Positions 45,301 to 54,647 of a stretch of DNA of 64,000 bases are shown here, piece after piece. How positions within the stretch are numbered: position 1 is the stretch's first letter; each line of letters begins with the position of its first letter. The notes under the pieces are model-generated. The model saw nothing but the letters and a program-made list of their open reading frames with translations. It ran no database searches and was not told the origin of the DNA. A program made the position numbers and the translations under genes. Source of the stretch: Luteimicrobium sp042670205 (lineage in GTDB: Bacteria > Actinomycetota > Actinomycetes > Actinomycetales > Cellulomonadaceae); contig NZ_JBHUWD010000023.1 of assembly GCF_042670205.1 (NCBI RefSeq), positions 6,863 through 70,862 of the forward strand. The letters are read 5' to 3'.

Positions 45301-47907
45301 GACGCCTCGGCGGCCGACACCGCGAACGGCTTCGAGGACCCCGACGACTACGACTTCTCGTTCGTCCACTGGACCGACCCGCAGTTCATCGCGGAGGGTG
45401 CGGCGGGCGGCTCCGGGAAGATGCCGACGAGCCCGAAGTACGAGACGTCGTCGGGCGTCGAGACCGCCGAGGAGCAGGCCGTGTGGGCGACGGCGTACCG
45501 TGACGCCGCCCGCTGGACGACGGTCAACGCGAAGCCCAAGAAGATCGCCTACGCCGCGATGACCGGCGACATGATCAACTCGGACGTCGTCGACCCCTAC
45601 GCGACGAACCCCGACGGGACGCTCGTCTACCCGACCCAGCTCGACGAGATCACCAAGGAGAACGCGTTCGCGTCCTCCGTGATCGACTCGTTCTCCGGGT
45701 CGGGCGTGCCCGCCCAGGTCATCGCGGGCAACCACGACGACAACAACGGGAAGCAGACGGGTCCCGACTCGCTGTTCTCGCAGGCGTTCTCGGCGGCGGG
45801 CTTCTACGACCAGGCGAAGGGCTGGCCGGCCGGCGCCTCGTTCCACACCAAGGACGAGACGACGGACGCCGACGGCACGACCGCGAAGCAGGGCGAGGAC
45901 AGCCAGGACAGCTACGTCCTGTTCTCGGCGGGCGGCCTCGACTTCGTCGCCGTCGGCCTGTCCTACGGGGTGACCGACGAGGAGGCCGACTGGGCCAACT
46001 CGGTCTTCCAGCGCTACAAGGACCGCAACGGCATCCTCATCACCCACTCGTACCTCGCCGCGTCGACCCACAAGGACGGCCGCGACACCGGGTACACCGG
46101 GGACGACGGCGCACCGCTCTACAAGAAGGTCGTCACCGCCAACCCCAACGTGTTCCTCGTGCTCGCGGGACACATCCACGGCGTCGGCACGAACCTCGTC
46201 ACCGTGAGCGGGCCGCAGGTCCAGCACAAGGTCGTCGAGCTCCTCGCCGACTACCAGGAGTACCAGCAGCCCGCGAGCAAGATCTTCACGGCCGAGAGCT
46301 GCCCGACGTGCGTCGTCGACGCGAGCGGCAACATCGACGTGGACGGCGACGGGGTGCTCGACCACAAGCCGGGCGACAAGCTCCGGTTCGGGGCGAGCTT
46401 CCTGCGGCTCCTGCAGTTCGACACGAAGCGGTCGACGATGTCGGTCGACTCGTACTCGCCGTTCTTCGACGAGTTCGGGACGCACGAGTACGACACGACG
46501 ACGCCCGTCCGGTACGACGGCTCCGAGGACAACTTCACGGTCCCCGTCGACCTGACCAGCCGCACGACGTCCTTCGGGACCGACGGCCTGGCCGTCGTGA
46601 CCCCGACCGACACGGTCATCGGCACCGCGACCGGCAAGTCCGGCTTCCCGGTCTCGGTCACCTGGTCGGGCCTGACCGCCGGCCAGGCGTACGCCTGGAC
46701 GGCGAGCAGCACCGACGCGACCGGCGACGACCTCGGCGAGGTCGACCAGTTCGGCGGCTTCTTCGTGGCGAGCGCCGCGGGGACCGACGTCACCCCGCCG
46801 GTGATCACGTTCCCCGCGTCGTCGAGCGTCGGGCAGGGCGAGGTGTTCGACCCGCTCGCTGGCGTCACCGCGAAGGACGACACCGACGGCGACGTGACCG
46901 CGGCCCTCACGGTCACGGGCACGGTCGACACCGCCGAACCCGGCACGTACACGCTGGTCTACGGCGTGTCCGACGCCAACGGGAACGTCGCGCAGGCGCA
47001 GCGGACCGTCAAGGTCGTCGCGTCGACGACGCCGGAGCGGACGCCCACGTCCGTCAAGGCGTCCAACGTGACGGTCAAGGCGGGCCAGGAGCTCACGCTC
47101 TCGGCGACGGTCAGCCCCGCGGACGCCACCGGGACCGTCACGTTCGTCGACGGCGAGGAGCCGCTCTGCGACGCGACCCTGTCCGGAGGCAAGGCGACCT
47201 GCGTGCCCGAGCGGACGCCGGTGGCCGGGACGTACGCGATCTCGGCGCAGTACCTCGGGGACGCCGCCCACGCGCCGTCCGACCGGTCGTTCGTCCTGAC
47301 GGTCACCCGGCCGGCGAGCACCACGCCCGCCGCGACGACGGTCACCGGCACGGCGGCGGCCTGGACTTACGGCAAGAACGGCACCGTGCACGTCACGGTC
47401 AAGGGCGGCTCGACCGTCCCGACCGGCGAGGTCCTCGTGAGGTACGGGACCAAGCAGGTCGGCTGGGCACAGCTCCGCGGCGGCAAGGGCACGGTCACGC
47501 TCGCCGTGGGCACCCTGCAGCCCGGCGCCCGGACGCTCACCCTCGCGTACGGGGGCGACACCTACCACAAGGCGTCGCACGGCTCGCTCGTCGTCACGGT
47601 GCGCAAGGCCTCCGCGAAGGCCACGGTCTCCGTGACCAAGACCCCGACGAGCAAGGCCAAGGGCAGCGCCCGCGTCACCGTCTCGTCGACGGTCCGCGGG
47701 CTGCCCAGCCCGACGGGCAAGGTCACGGTCACCCTGAAGAAGGGCAAGACCACCTGGACCGTGACCGGAAAGCTCTCGAACGGGCACGTGACCGTCACGC
47801 TGCCCAGGCTCGCGAAGGGCACGTGGGCGGTGACCGCGACGTACCCGGGTGACACCCGGTACGCGTCCGCGAAGGTCACGGGCAAGGCGGTGCGCGTGAC
47901 CCGCTGA
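42307..47907 (+). CDS. giant secreted LamG-metallophosphoesterase-Ig protein
   Basis: A 1866-residue exported protein. A signal peptide (1-38) is followed by three LamG/concanavalin-like domains (about 50-280, 298-508, 520-735; each starts ADVLDVDF or ADVLDVDL), an Ig-like and linker region (738-1010), and a calcineurin-like metallophosphoesterase (about 1010-1420, with metal motifs HWTDPQF, MTGDMINSD, AGNHDDNNG, THSYL and GHIHGVG). Then come a DUF5011-type domain (1495-1572) and three Ig-like repeats (1578-1866). It probably hydrolyses phosphate esters or phosphodiesters outside the cell while bound to glycan or wall. GTG 42307 has AAGGAG 6 nt upstream. No cell-wall sorting signal is seen. 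Confidence 0.87.
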   Translation: MTSRPVARSWRRLAATITGLAVAGTTFIGASVADALASETTPTSTGSTPPTADVLDVDFADGTPTDHAAAREAHTVGKPAIALDPTLNRVVPSFDGGIDAYWYDLADAWDTSAAHNLTTAVSIECDFRFDGDLPATPASADGAEDDVCSGREGGGYAFYVPSGKSTLVWSAYVGGAYKTVSSPALTKGEWYHVVGTYDGTSLKLYVDGALAGSGSYPGTVGAPSVTARGFVIGGDVTAGPSAQRQSPVTVAATRIFSAALDADQVAALAARSQWLTTPGTGATAPPPVVVTPTVPDGVPAADVLDVDFTAGSPVDHAQSRQPLRFGDPRLTVDTDLDRVVASFDGVDDGYDFAADDAWDPRHVPNLTKAYTVECTFRFDAALPVSAAHKICGGENGGGMSVYVSGSSLSAQFYVDGAYRTVSTPATTGAWHDVVGQYDGSSIRLYVDGRLVKATAQTGTATGPSGAKFLGVGADQNSGGSSMESWAKVTVASERIWDSALTAAQIGDLAGAVRTPVVDVPKADVLDVDLSDGTYTDDAAGRTPDVSGSPVVAPDVALGKSVASFDGAKDGVLYPLQDAWDGGSTPQLTTAYSVECTFRFDGTLPTAAGNKTCSGENTGGFGILVNGSKVQADFYVAGAYHALTAPIQQGVWYDVVAVYDGSTIKLYLNGSLAAQADQTGAPGAPNGTKSQNFGIGADTSSSGGIESASASTVSAARIWSTPLTAAQAARLSLDAFGARQTDVALTSTVPAAGQKLTKPVDLEVKVKDQGAATGWVYTIDGVGVRPGQRVGAGLSAGSHTLAITATDVFGHPLAWTVPFTSQSIPAGGGTDTGQGGGKVTLSAVAHAPDGGQVTTTFKEAQASIASGGFQGTVAVVPSALDFTYDDAGTVSGRQAEDGKTATSPSSHEGMPFQRFDVQVPAYDDDRHVRWSGVVDPERSVSLRVWDAASSSWKEIATARGVSDGTTALEGDVTPAEVDGDVVHVLVLARDPFADDLSARDASAADTANGFEDPDDYDFSFVHWTDPQFIAEGAAGGSGKMPTSPKYETSSGVETAEEQAVWATAYRDAARWTTVNAKPKKIAYAAMTGDMINSDVVDPYATNPDGTLVYPTQLDEITKENAFASSVIDSFSGSGVPAQVIAGNHDDNNGKQTGPDSLFSQAFSAAGFYDQAKGWPAGASFHTKDETTDADGTTAKQGEDSQDSYVLFSAGGLDFVAVGLSYGVTDEEADWANSVFQRYKDRNGILITHSYLAASTHKDGRDTGYTGDDGAPLYKKVVTANPNVFLVLAGHIHGVGTNLVTVSGPQVQHKVVELLADYQEYQQPASKIFTAESCPTCVVDASGNIDVDGDGVLDHKPGDKLRFGASFLRLLQFDTKRSTMSVDSYSPFFDEFGTHEYDTTTPVRYDGSEDNFTVPVDLTSRTTSFGTDGLAVVTPTDTVIGTATGKSGFPVSVTWSGLTAGQAYAWTASSTDATGDDLGEVDQFGGFFVASAAGTDVTPPVITFPASSSVGQGEVFDPLAGVTAKDDTDGDVTAALTVTGTVDTAEPGTYTLVYGVSDANGNVAQAQRTVKVVASTTPERTPTSVKASNVTVKAGQELTLSATVSPADATGTVTFVDGEEPLCDATLSGGKATCVPERTPVAGTYAISAQYLGDAAHAPSDRSFVLTVTRPASTTPAATTVTGTAAAWTYGKNGTVHVTVKGGSTVPTGEVLVRYGTKQVGWAQLRGGKGTVTLAVGTLQPGARTLTLAYGGDTYHKASHGSLVVTVRKASAKATVSVTKTPTSKAKGSARVTVSSTVRGLPSPTGKVTVTLKKGKTTWTVTGKLSNGHVTVTLPRLAKGTWAVTATYPGDTRYASAKVTGKAVRVTR

Positions 47908-47942
47908 CCCGTCGGCCCGAGCGCCCGACGGCGCACCGACCG

Positions 47943-47979
47943 CGACGGCCCCCTCGCCCGCTGGGCGAGGGGGCCGTCG
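47943..47979. terminator. bidirectional terminator hairpin
   Basis: CGACGGCCCCCTCGCCC and its complement form a perfect 17-bp stem with loop GCT between the converging phosphatase and mrpG genes. Confidence 0.8.
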
Positions 47980-47998
47980 TCGACGTGGCGGGGCGGGG

Positions 47999-48442
47999 CT
48001 ACCCCGACCCGTCGGACGACGGCGGCAGGTCCCGCCGGGCGGCCGCCTCGGCGTCCTCCTCGGCGGCGTCGGCCGCGTCCTCCTCGGCCAGCGCCTCCTC
48101 CTGGTCGGCCGTGAGGTCGTCGACGACGAGGTCCTCGTGCGGGACCTTGCGCGTCCGGAACCCGGCCCGCCCGACCATGTGCGCGGCGACGGGCGCGGTG
48201 AGGAGCTGGAAGACGACGACGAGCACGAGCATCCCGACGACCGACCACACGTGCACCCGCAGCCCCGCGGCGATCAGCATGAGGATCAGTCCGAGGACCT
48301 GCGGCTTGGTCGCCGCGTGCATGCGCGCGAGGAGATCGGGGAACCGCACGATGCCGATCCCGGCCGCGAACGCGAGGAACGCGCCGAGCAGCATGCAGAC
48401 CGCGGCGACGACGTCCGCCACGCCGTTCCAGTCGACGCTCAT
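47999..48442 (-). CDS. mnhG: Mrp Na+/H+ antiporter subunit G
   Basis: A 147-residue membrane subunit with three spans and the MnhG signature (GIGIVRFPDLLARMHAATKPQVLGL, quoted in part: RFPDLLARMHAATK). The acidic C-terminal tail (about 105-140) is longer than usual. It is the last gene of the Mrp operon; its ATG overlaps the mnhF stop. Confidence 0.92.
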   Translation of the reverse strand: MSVDWNGVADVVAAVCMLLGAFLAFAAGIGIVRFPDLLARMHAATKPQVLGLILMLIAAGLRVHVWSVVGMLVLVVVFQLLTAPVAAHMVGRAGFRTRKVPHEDLVVDDLTADQEEALAEEDAADAAEEDAEAAARRDLPPSSDGSG

Positions 48443-48804
48443 CGCTCCCCTCCCTCGACCCGGTCGACCGTGTCGGCGGCGAGGGCGGGGTCGTCGGCGT
48501 CGTCGACGTCGCCCTGCGCGGGCGGGAGCTCGATCCGGCCCTCCTCCTCGCGCTCGACGGCCGCGAACCGCGCGACCGTGACCGAGCCGACGAACGCGAC
48601 GAGCGACATCACGACGAGGATCGGGATGGTCGTCGCGCGGCGCGCGTAGGCGGCCTCGAGGGCGATCGCCCCGACGATCGTCGTGGTGAAGACGTCGAGC
48701 GCGACGGTCCGGTCGAGCATCGACGGCCCCCGCTCGGCGCGGTAGATGGCACAGCCCGCGGCCACGGTGAGCAGCGCGATCGTGACGACGAAGACGACGG
48801 TCAT
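48439..48804 (-). CDS. mnhF: Mrp Na+/H+ antiporter subunit F
   Basis: A 121-residue subunit with three hydrophobic spans and the MnhF core RGPSMLDRTVALDVFTTT, then an acidic C-terminal extension. It overlaps both neighbours by 4 nt (ATGA), so it is translated from the common operon mRNA. Confidence 0.92.
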   Translation of the reverse strand: MTVVFVVTIALLTVAAGCAIYRAERGPSMLDRTVALDVFTTTIVGAIALEAAYARRATTIPILVVMSLVAFVGSVTVARFAAVEREEEGRIELPPAQGDVDDADDPALAADTVDRVEGGER

Positions 48805-49379
48805 CCCGGCACCCCTCCCCGGGTCGCGAGGCCCGCGGCCTCGAGCTCGGCGTCGGACGCGAGCGCCCGCAGCACGCGCGCCTCGAGCGCCAGCACGTCG
48901 GCGCGCACCTTGTCGACGCCGCCGTACGCCTCCAGGTCGAGCACGTGGAGGTAGAGCATCCCGGTGAGCCGGTGCACCTCGACGACGAGCGAACCCGGCA
49001 CGAGCGAGCTCAGCTCGGCCGTCACGGTGAGGTAGATGTCGCTGGGGTTCCGCAGCCGCACCCCGACGACGGCGCCGCGCGGCTGCCGTCCGGGGCGGAT
49101 CGCCTGCCACGCCACCTGGAAGGACGCGACCGCGAGGTCCACGCCGAACCGCACGACGAGGGCGAGCACACGCAACGGGCGGACGTGCCCGTGGAACGGG
49201 AGCGGCGGCAGCGGCAGGAGCACCACCACGAGGACGCCGAGCAGCGCGCCCGCGAGCACGTTGCCCCACGTGACCGGCCCCCACAGGAGCACCCAGACGA
49301 GCGCGAGCCACACGATCGCCCACCACTGGTGGCGCAGCCGCTCGCGCCACGTCGTCCGACGGCGTACGTGCAGGCTCAC
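48801..49379 (-). CDS. mnhE: Mrp Na+/H+ antiporter subunit E
   Basis: A 192-residue subunit. Two N-terminal spans (about 20-60) precede a cytosolic domain with the MnhE pattern NPSDIYLTVTAELSSLVPGS and VHVL-type strand (MLYLHVLDLEA). GTG 49379 overlaps the mnhD stop (GTGA). Confidence 0.9.
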   Translation of the reverse strand: MSLHVRRRTTWRERLRHQWWAIVWLALVWVLLWGPVTWGNVLAGALLGVLVVVLLPLPPLPFHGHVRPLRVLALVVRFGVDLAVASFQVAWQAIRPGRQPRGAVVGVRLRNPSDIYLTVTAELSSLVPGSLVVEVHRLTGMLYLHVLDLEAYGGVDKVRADVLALEARVLRALASDAELEAAGLATRGGVPG

Positions 49380-50998
49380 GGCGTGCCCTCCCCCGTGCTC
49401 ACGCCCGACGCGGGCTCGGTCGGCGCACCCGCCTTGGGCACGGACTCGTCGGACTCGCCGACGCCGCGGTCGTGCCCGTCCGGGAACACCGCCTCGACGT
49501 ACGAGCCGTCGCGCAGCGCCGCCGCGGCGCGGTCCGCGTACGAGTAGAGGGGCCCGGCGAAGACGGTGAGCGCGAGCCCGAACGCGACGAGGGCGCCGGT
49601 CGGGACGACCATGCCGCGGGGCACCCGCGCGTCGGTCTCGATCTCCTGCGGCGCCTCCTGCCAGAACGCCTTGTTCCACGCCTTGACGATCGCGTAGAGC
49701 GTCAGGAGCGACGTCACCACGGAACCCACGACCAGCGTGTACGCGAGGAACCCGCCCGTGCGGACGCCGTCCTCGACGAGCCCGACCTTGCCGAGGAACC
49801 CGGACAGCGGCGGGATGCCCGCGAGGTTCATGGCGGGGATGAAGAACAGGATCGCGAGGCCCGGGGCGAGCTTGGCGAGGCCGCCGAGACGGTCGAGCGA
49901 CGTCGACCCGCCCCGGAGCTCGACGAGCCCGACGACGAGGAACAGCGCGGTCTGCACGGTGATGTGGTGCACGACGTAGAAGATCGCGGCGGCCGTGCCG
50001 GGCTGGGTCGCGAGCGCGATGCCGAACAGCATGTAGCCGATGTGGCTGACGAGCGTGAAGGACAGGAGACGTTTGATGTCGTCCTGTGCCACGGCCCCGA
50101 GGATCCCGACGAGCATCGTGAGGAGCGCGACCCACCTGAGCCCCTGGTCGATGCGCGGGTCCGTGGGGAACAGCAGGGTCTGGGTGCGCAGGATCGCGTA
50201 CACGCCGACCTTGGTGAGCAGGCCGGCGAACACCGCGGTGACGGGCGCGGGCGCCGTCGGGTAGGAGTCCGGCAGCCACGCCGACACCGGGAACATCGCG
50301 GCCTTGATCCCGAACGCGAGCAGGAGCAGGAGCTGGATCGCGAGCCTCGTCCCCGGCTCAACGTCGGGCAGGCGCTCCGACAGCTGCGCGAGGTTCACGG
50401 TGCCGGCCGCCGCGTAGGTCAGGGCGATCGCGATGAGGAACACGATCGAGGACAGCAGCGCGACGACGACGTAGATCGAGCCGGCGCGGATGCGCTCGCC
50501 CGTGCCGCCGAGCGTGAGGAGCACGTAGCTCGCCGCGAGCAGGATCTCGAACCCGACGTAGAGGTTGAACAGGTCGCCCGCGAGGAACGCGTTGCACACG
50601 CCCGCCGCGAGCACGAGGTACGTCGGGTGGTAGATCGAGACCGGGATGCTCGACGTCTCCTCCTCGGCCTCCTCGCTCACGCCCTGGGCCAGCGAGTACA
50701 GGAGGACGCAGAGGAGCACGAACGACGAGACCGTCACCATGAGCGCGCTCAGGCGGTCCGCGACCAGGTCGATCCCGATCGGGGCGGCCCAGTTCCCGAC
50801 GTCGACGACGAGCGTCCGGTCGTCCGTGAGGACCAGCAGCGCCACGCCGACGGCGAGCACGCCGGCCAGCGCGACGACGCTCACCACGCGCTGGACCCGG
50901 GGACGGCGCGCGAACGCGAGGGCCAGGCCCGCGGCGAGCAGCGGGAGGACGACGGGCAGCGGCACGAGGTCGGTGGCCGTCAGGTCGAACCAGCTCAT
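49376..50998 (-). CDS. mnhD: Mrp Na+/H+ antiporter subunit D
   Basis: A 540-residue proton-channel subunit related to NuoM/NuoN of complex I, with about 14 spans. The conserved VGFEILLAASYVLL glutamate in span 5 and the GIKAAMFPVSAWLPDSYP lysine region needed for proton transfer are intact, along with LTKVGVYAILR. The C-terminal 60 residues are hydrophilic. ATG 50998 overlaps the mnhC stop. Confidence 0.95.
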   Translation of the reverse strand: MSWFDLTATDLVPLPVVLPLLAAGLALAFARRPRVQRVVSVVALAGVLAVGVALLVLTDDRTLVVDVGNWAAPIGIDLVADRLSALMVTVSSFVLLCVLLYSLAQGVSEEAEEETSSIPVSIYHPTYLVLAAGVCNAFLAGDLFNLYVGFEILLAASYVLLTLGGTGERIRAGSIYVVVALLSSIVFLIAIALTYAAAGTVNLAQLSERLPDVEPGTRLAIQLLLLLAFGIKAAMFPVSAWLPDSYPTAPAPVTAVFAGLLTKVGVYAILRTQTLLFPTDPRIDQGLRWVALLTMLVGILGAVAQDDIKRLLSFTLVSHIGYMLFGIALATQPGTAAAIFYVVHHITVQTALFLVVGLVELRGGSTSLDRLGGLAKLAPGLAILFFIPAMNLAGIPPLSGFLGKVGLVEDGVRTGGFLAYTLVVGSVVTSLLTLYAIVKAWNKAFWQEAPQEIETDARVPRGMVVPTGALVAFGLALTVFAGPLYSYADRAAAALRDGSYVEAVFPDGHDRGVGESDESVPKAGAPTEPASGVSTGEGTP

Positions 50999-51507
50999 GT
51001 CGCCCCCCGTCCCGTCTCGTTCCCGGTCCCGCCGCCGATGTCGTCGTCCGTCTCGTCGCGTGTCGCGGCGGCCTCCTCGTCGAGCGTCTCGCCCGACTCG
51101 ACGGCGTCGGCGTCCTCGAAGCTCGGTTCGTTCTTCGCGGCGAGCCGCGCGATGCGGCGGTCCTCGACGTCGTCCTGGACCTCGTCGTGGCCGTGGAGCT
51201 GCCACGACCGGTAGGCCATCGCGAGGACGAACGCCGTGAGGCCGAGCGTGATGACGATCGCGGTGAGGATCATGGCCTGCACGAGCGGGTCGCTCATGCG
51301 CCACAGCGGGGTCGTCCCGAGGATCGGCGCGCCGCCGGCGCGACCGCCCGCGACGAGCAGCAGCAGGTTGATGCCGTTGCCCAGCAGGATGAAGCCGATG
51401 AGCACGCGGGTGAGGCTGCGCTCGAGCAGCAGGTAGACCCCGGTCGTGACGAGCACGCCGATGGCGAGCACCAGGACGGCGGCGGGGGTGGTGTCGAGGA
51501 CGGTCAC
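50995..51507 (-). CDS. mnhC: Mrp Na+/H+ antiporter subunit C
   Basis: A 170-residue NuoK-like subunit with three spans (LIGFILLGNGINLLLL, DPLVQAMILTAIVITLG). A charged C-terminal tail of about 60 residues (rich in D/E) is longer than the family norm. GTG 51507 overlaps the mnhA stop. Confidence 0.93.
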   Translation of the reverse strand: MTVLDTTPAAVLVLAIGVLVTTGVYLLLERSLTRVLIGFILLGNGINLLLLVAGGRAGGAPILGTTPLWRMSDPLVQAMILTAIVITLGLTAFVLAMAYRSWQLHGHDEVQDDVEDRRIARLAAKNEPSFEDADAVESGETLDEEAAATRDETDDDIGGGTGNETGRGAT

Positions 51508-54500
51508 CGCTGGGCCTCCTCGGGTTGGCGGGCGGCACGGTCCGCCCGCGCCTCGACGTCGCCCTGGCGGTCGATCTCGGCGCCGAGCGAGCGCAGGATG
51601 TCGAGCACGAGGCCGACCACCACGAGGAACACCCCGACGTCGAAGAACAGGGACGTCACGAGGTGGATCTCGCCGACCAGCGGCACGTGGAGGTCGAAGA
51701 TCGTCGACTGCAGCACCTGCCCGCCCGCGAGCATCGCGGCCAGCCCGACGCCGACGGCGAGGAACAGACCCGTTCCCAGCAGCACGCCGGGCTGCACGGG
51801 CGCGGCCTCCCCGAGCTCGTACCGGCCGCCCGCGAGGTACCGGACGACGAGCGCGATCCCGACGACGAGCCCTGCGGCGAACCCGCCGCCCGGGTTGTTG
51901 TGCCCCGAGAACAGGAGGAACACCGCGTAGACGATCATCGAGTGGAACAGGAGCCGTGCGACGACCTCGAAGATCACGGACCGCCGGCGCGGCGCGAGCG
52001 TGGCGCTCGCCCGCAGCCAGGTCTGCATCCGGCTCCACGCCTCGGGCGCGGTCCCCCGACGGCGCAGGGCGGCCCCGCGGTCGTCCTCCTCGGTCCCTCC
52101 CGACCACACGCCGGGAGCCTCGTCGCCGACGCGGGCGCGCTCGGAGTCCTCGGCGCGCAGGATCGCGCCTCCGCGGCGCCGGAGGAACACGAGCGAGGCG
52201 ACGCCCGTGGCCGCGACCAGCAGCACGGAGATCTCGCCCATGGTGTCCCAGGCGCGGATGTCGACGAGCGTGACGTTGACGATGTTCTTGCCGCCGCCGT
52301 ACGAGTAGGCCTCGTCGGGGAACTGCGCCGAGACGGGCGTCGCCGTCCGGGCGTTCGGCGCGACGACCGCGAAGGCCATGACCGTGACCCCGGCGACCAG
52401 GCCGATCGCGAGCCGCGTCCACCGGCTGCGGGCGAGCGGGCGGTTGGAGAAGTACGGCGGGAGCCGGCGCAGCACGAGCACCATGACGACGAGCGTCACG
52501 GTCTCGACGAGGACCTGCGTGAGCGCGAGGTCGGGGGCGCCGTGCAGGAGGAAGAGGACCGCGTTGCCGTAGCCCGCGATCCCGGCGAGGAACACGGCCT
52601 TGAGGCGTCGGCGGGACCGCGCGGCGAGGACCGCGGCGACGCCGACCGCCGCGACCGCGACCGCCTGCGTGGGCGTGTCCCAGCCCCGCAGGTCCTGGGG
52701 CCACGTGGTGTGCGTGACCAGGACGACGCCGGGGAACGCCGCCATCACGACGACGATCACGCCGAGGTAGAACGGGAGCGAGCCGCGCTGGGTGAGGGAC
52801 GTGACGTCGGCCGCGGCGTCGTCGAGGCGGCGCATGGACCGCCGATAGACGACGTCGGCCTCGGGGAGGTGCCACCGCCGGAGGAGGCCGCCGACCCGGG
52901 TCTGGAAGCCCTCGACCCGGATGCGCCACCACCACGCGAGCGCGCCGACGGCGAGGATCAGCACGGTCAGCCCGAGCGCCGGGCCGATCCCGCCCCACAG
53001 GGCGAGGTGCCCCGGCTCGCCCACGGGAAGGGTGTCCGCGTACGGGGAGAGCAGGTGCTCACCGAGGTGCGGGACGAGCGCCGCGGCGAGCCCGAGGACA
53101 GCGAGCACGAGCGGCGGCAGCGTCAGGTACGGCGACTGCCGGTGCAGCTTCGAGGGGTCGATCGGCGGCTCGACGGGCGTCCCGTCGGCCTCGGGAAGAG
53201 CGACCGCCACGTGCTTCGTCGCGAACGCGCCCCAGAAGAACCGGAGCCCGTACGCGACCGTGAGCATCGAGCCGACGACGACGGCCGCCAGCACGAGCCC
53301 GTCGACCCACCCGGGCAGGGTTCCCGCCGGGTGCAGCAGCGCCTCGAGCCCCGCCTCCTTGGCGACGTACCCGGCGAACGGCGGGAGCCCGATCATCGAC
53401 GCCGTCGCGAGGCCGCCCGCGACGGCCGTGACCGGCAGCCTCCGGCCCACCCCGGTGAGGCGGCGCAGGTCGCGGGTCCCGGTCGCGGCGTCGACGACGC
53501 CGGTCACGAGGAACAGCGACGCCTTGAACATGGCGTGCGCGCCGAGCATCGCGATGCCCGCGAGCGCCGTGGCCCGGCTCCCGAGCCCCACGAGGAGCGT
53601 GATGAGCCCGAGCTGGCTGACGGTCCCGAAGGCGAGGACGAGCTTGAGGTCCTGCTGGCGCAGCGCCCGGTACCCGCCGAGGAGCAGGGTGCCGCAGCCG
53701 AGCACGATGACGATCGTCTGCCAGACGGTGAGCTGCGCGTACGCGGGCGCGAACCGCGCGACCAGGTAGACGCCGGCCTTCACCATCGCGGCGGCGTGCA
53801 GGTAGGCGCTCACGGGCGTCGGGGCGGCCATCGCGGCGGGGAGCCAGAAGTGCAGCGGGATCAGGGCCGACTTGGTGGCCGCGCCCGCGAGCAGGCAGAC
53901 CACCGCGGCGGTCACGGCGGTGCCGCCCGGCGGGTGCGCGACGACCTGGGACAGCGAGTACGTCCCCGCAGCCTCGCCGAGGATGACGACGCCCACGAGC
54001 ATCGCGAGACCGCCCGCCGTCGTGATGACGATCGCCTGCATGGCCGCGCGCCGGGACGCCTTGCGTTCGGCGTAGTGCCCGATGAGCAGGTACGACGCGA
54101 CCGTCGTGAGCTCCCAGAACACGAACAGGAGCAGCATGTCGTCGGCGGTGACGAGGCCCACCATGACGCCCGCGAACCCGACGAGCGTGGCCCCGAAGCG
54201 GTGCAGCCCGTGCGCCGTCGGGGCGAAGTACGCCGAGCAGTACACGAGGACCAGCGCACCGACGCCGCCGACCAGCAGCAGCATGAGCCACGACAGGGTG
54301 TCGAGGCGGAACGTCAGGGTCAGGCCGAGCTCGGGCACCCACTGCCAGTGCTGCACGGGGACGTCGCCGTGCAGGACGCGCGTGGTGCACGCGAGGGCGT
54401 AGACGGCCGCCGACGCGGGGGCCAGGGCCAGCACGAGGAACCCTCGACGGCCGAGCCAGGTGATGATCGCAGGCGCCAGCAGCACCATCAGCAGATGGGC

Positions 54501-54518
54501 TACGAGCAGCTGCAGCAC
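51504..54518 (-). CDS. mnhA: Mrp Na+/H+ antiporter subunit A (A/B fusion)
   Basis: A 1004-residue first subunit. Residues 1-480 are NuoL-like (FVFWELTTVASYLLIGHY, KSALIPLHFWLPAAMAAPTPVSAYLHAA region, quoted in part: SALIPLHFWLPAAM). The MrpA C-terminal domain follows (AVFLAGIAGYGNAVLF, GAPDLALTQVLVETVTLV), and about 840-985 is the MrpB domain (FHSMIVYAVFLLFSGHNNPG), fused as in many actinobacteria. The complex exports Na+ for H+ and supports pH and salt tolerance. GTG 54518 has GGAG at 6 nt. It is the first gene of the operon; the upstream 129 bp should hold its promoter. Confidence 0.95.
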   Translation of the reverse strand: MLQLLVAHLLMVLLAPAIITWLGRRGFLVLALAPASAAVYALACTTRVLHGDVPVQHWQWVPELGLTLTFRLDTLSWLMLLLVGGVGALVLVYCSAYFAPTAHGLHRFGATLVGFAGVMVGLVTADDMLLLFVFWELTTVASYLLIGHYAERKASRRAAMQAIVITTAGGLAMLVGVVILGEAAGTYSLSQVVAHPPGGTAVTAAVVCLLAGAATKSALIPLHFWLPAAMAAPTPVSAYLHAAAMVKAGVYLVARFAPAYAQLTVWQTIVIVLGCGTLLLGGYRALRQQDLKLVLAFGTVSQLGLITLLVGLGSRATALAGIAMLGAHAMFKASLFLVTGVVDAATGTRDLRRLTGVGRRLPVTAVAGGLATASMIGLPPFAGYVAKEAGLEALLHPAGTLPGWVDGLVLAAVVVGSMLTVAYGLRFFWGAFATKHVAVALPEADGTPVEPPIDPSKLHRQSPYLTLPPLVLAVLGLAAALVPHLGEHLLSPYADTLPVGEPGHLALWGGIGPALGLTVLILAVGALAWWWRIRVEGFQTRVGGLLRRWHLPEADVVYRRSMRRLDDAAADVTSLTQRGSLPFYLGVIVVVMAAFPGVVLVTHTTWPQDLRGWDTPTQAVAVAAVGVAAVLAARSRRRLKAVFLAGIAGYGNAVLFLLHGAPDLALTQVLVETVTLVVMVLVLRRLPPYFSNRPLARSRWTRLAIGLVAGVTVMAFAVVAPNARTATPVSAQFPDEAYSYGGGKNIVNVTLVDIRAWDTMGEISVLLVAATGVASLVFLRRRGGAILRAEDSERARVGDEAPGVWSGGTEEDDRGAALRRRGTAPEAWSRMQTWLRASATLAPRRRSVIFEVVARLLFHSMIVYAVFLLFSGHNNPGGGFAAGLVVGIALVVRYLAGGRYELGEAAPVQPGVLLGTGLFLAVGVGLAAMLAGGQVLQSTIFDLHVPLVGEIHLVTSLFFDVGVFLVVVGLVLDILRSLGAEIDRQGDVEARADRAARQPEEAQR

Positions 54519-54647
54519 GTCCGCTCCGTCCTGTCGGGGGCGGGGGTCGCGAACGACCGGGGGACCGCAAGGATCCTACCAAGCACAGACCTGCCGAACG
54601 TCATTCGGACGTCACCGACAGGCCGACGAATCCTCCACGCGGAGGCG

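Noticed and set aside
42313..47787. Very long minus-strand open frame opposite the LamG-phosphoesterase gene
   Set aside because: Antisense artefact of GC-rich third positions; composition is Arg/Asp/Val/Gly-rich with no domains.
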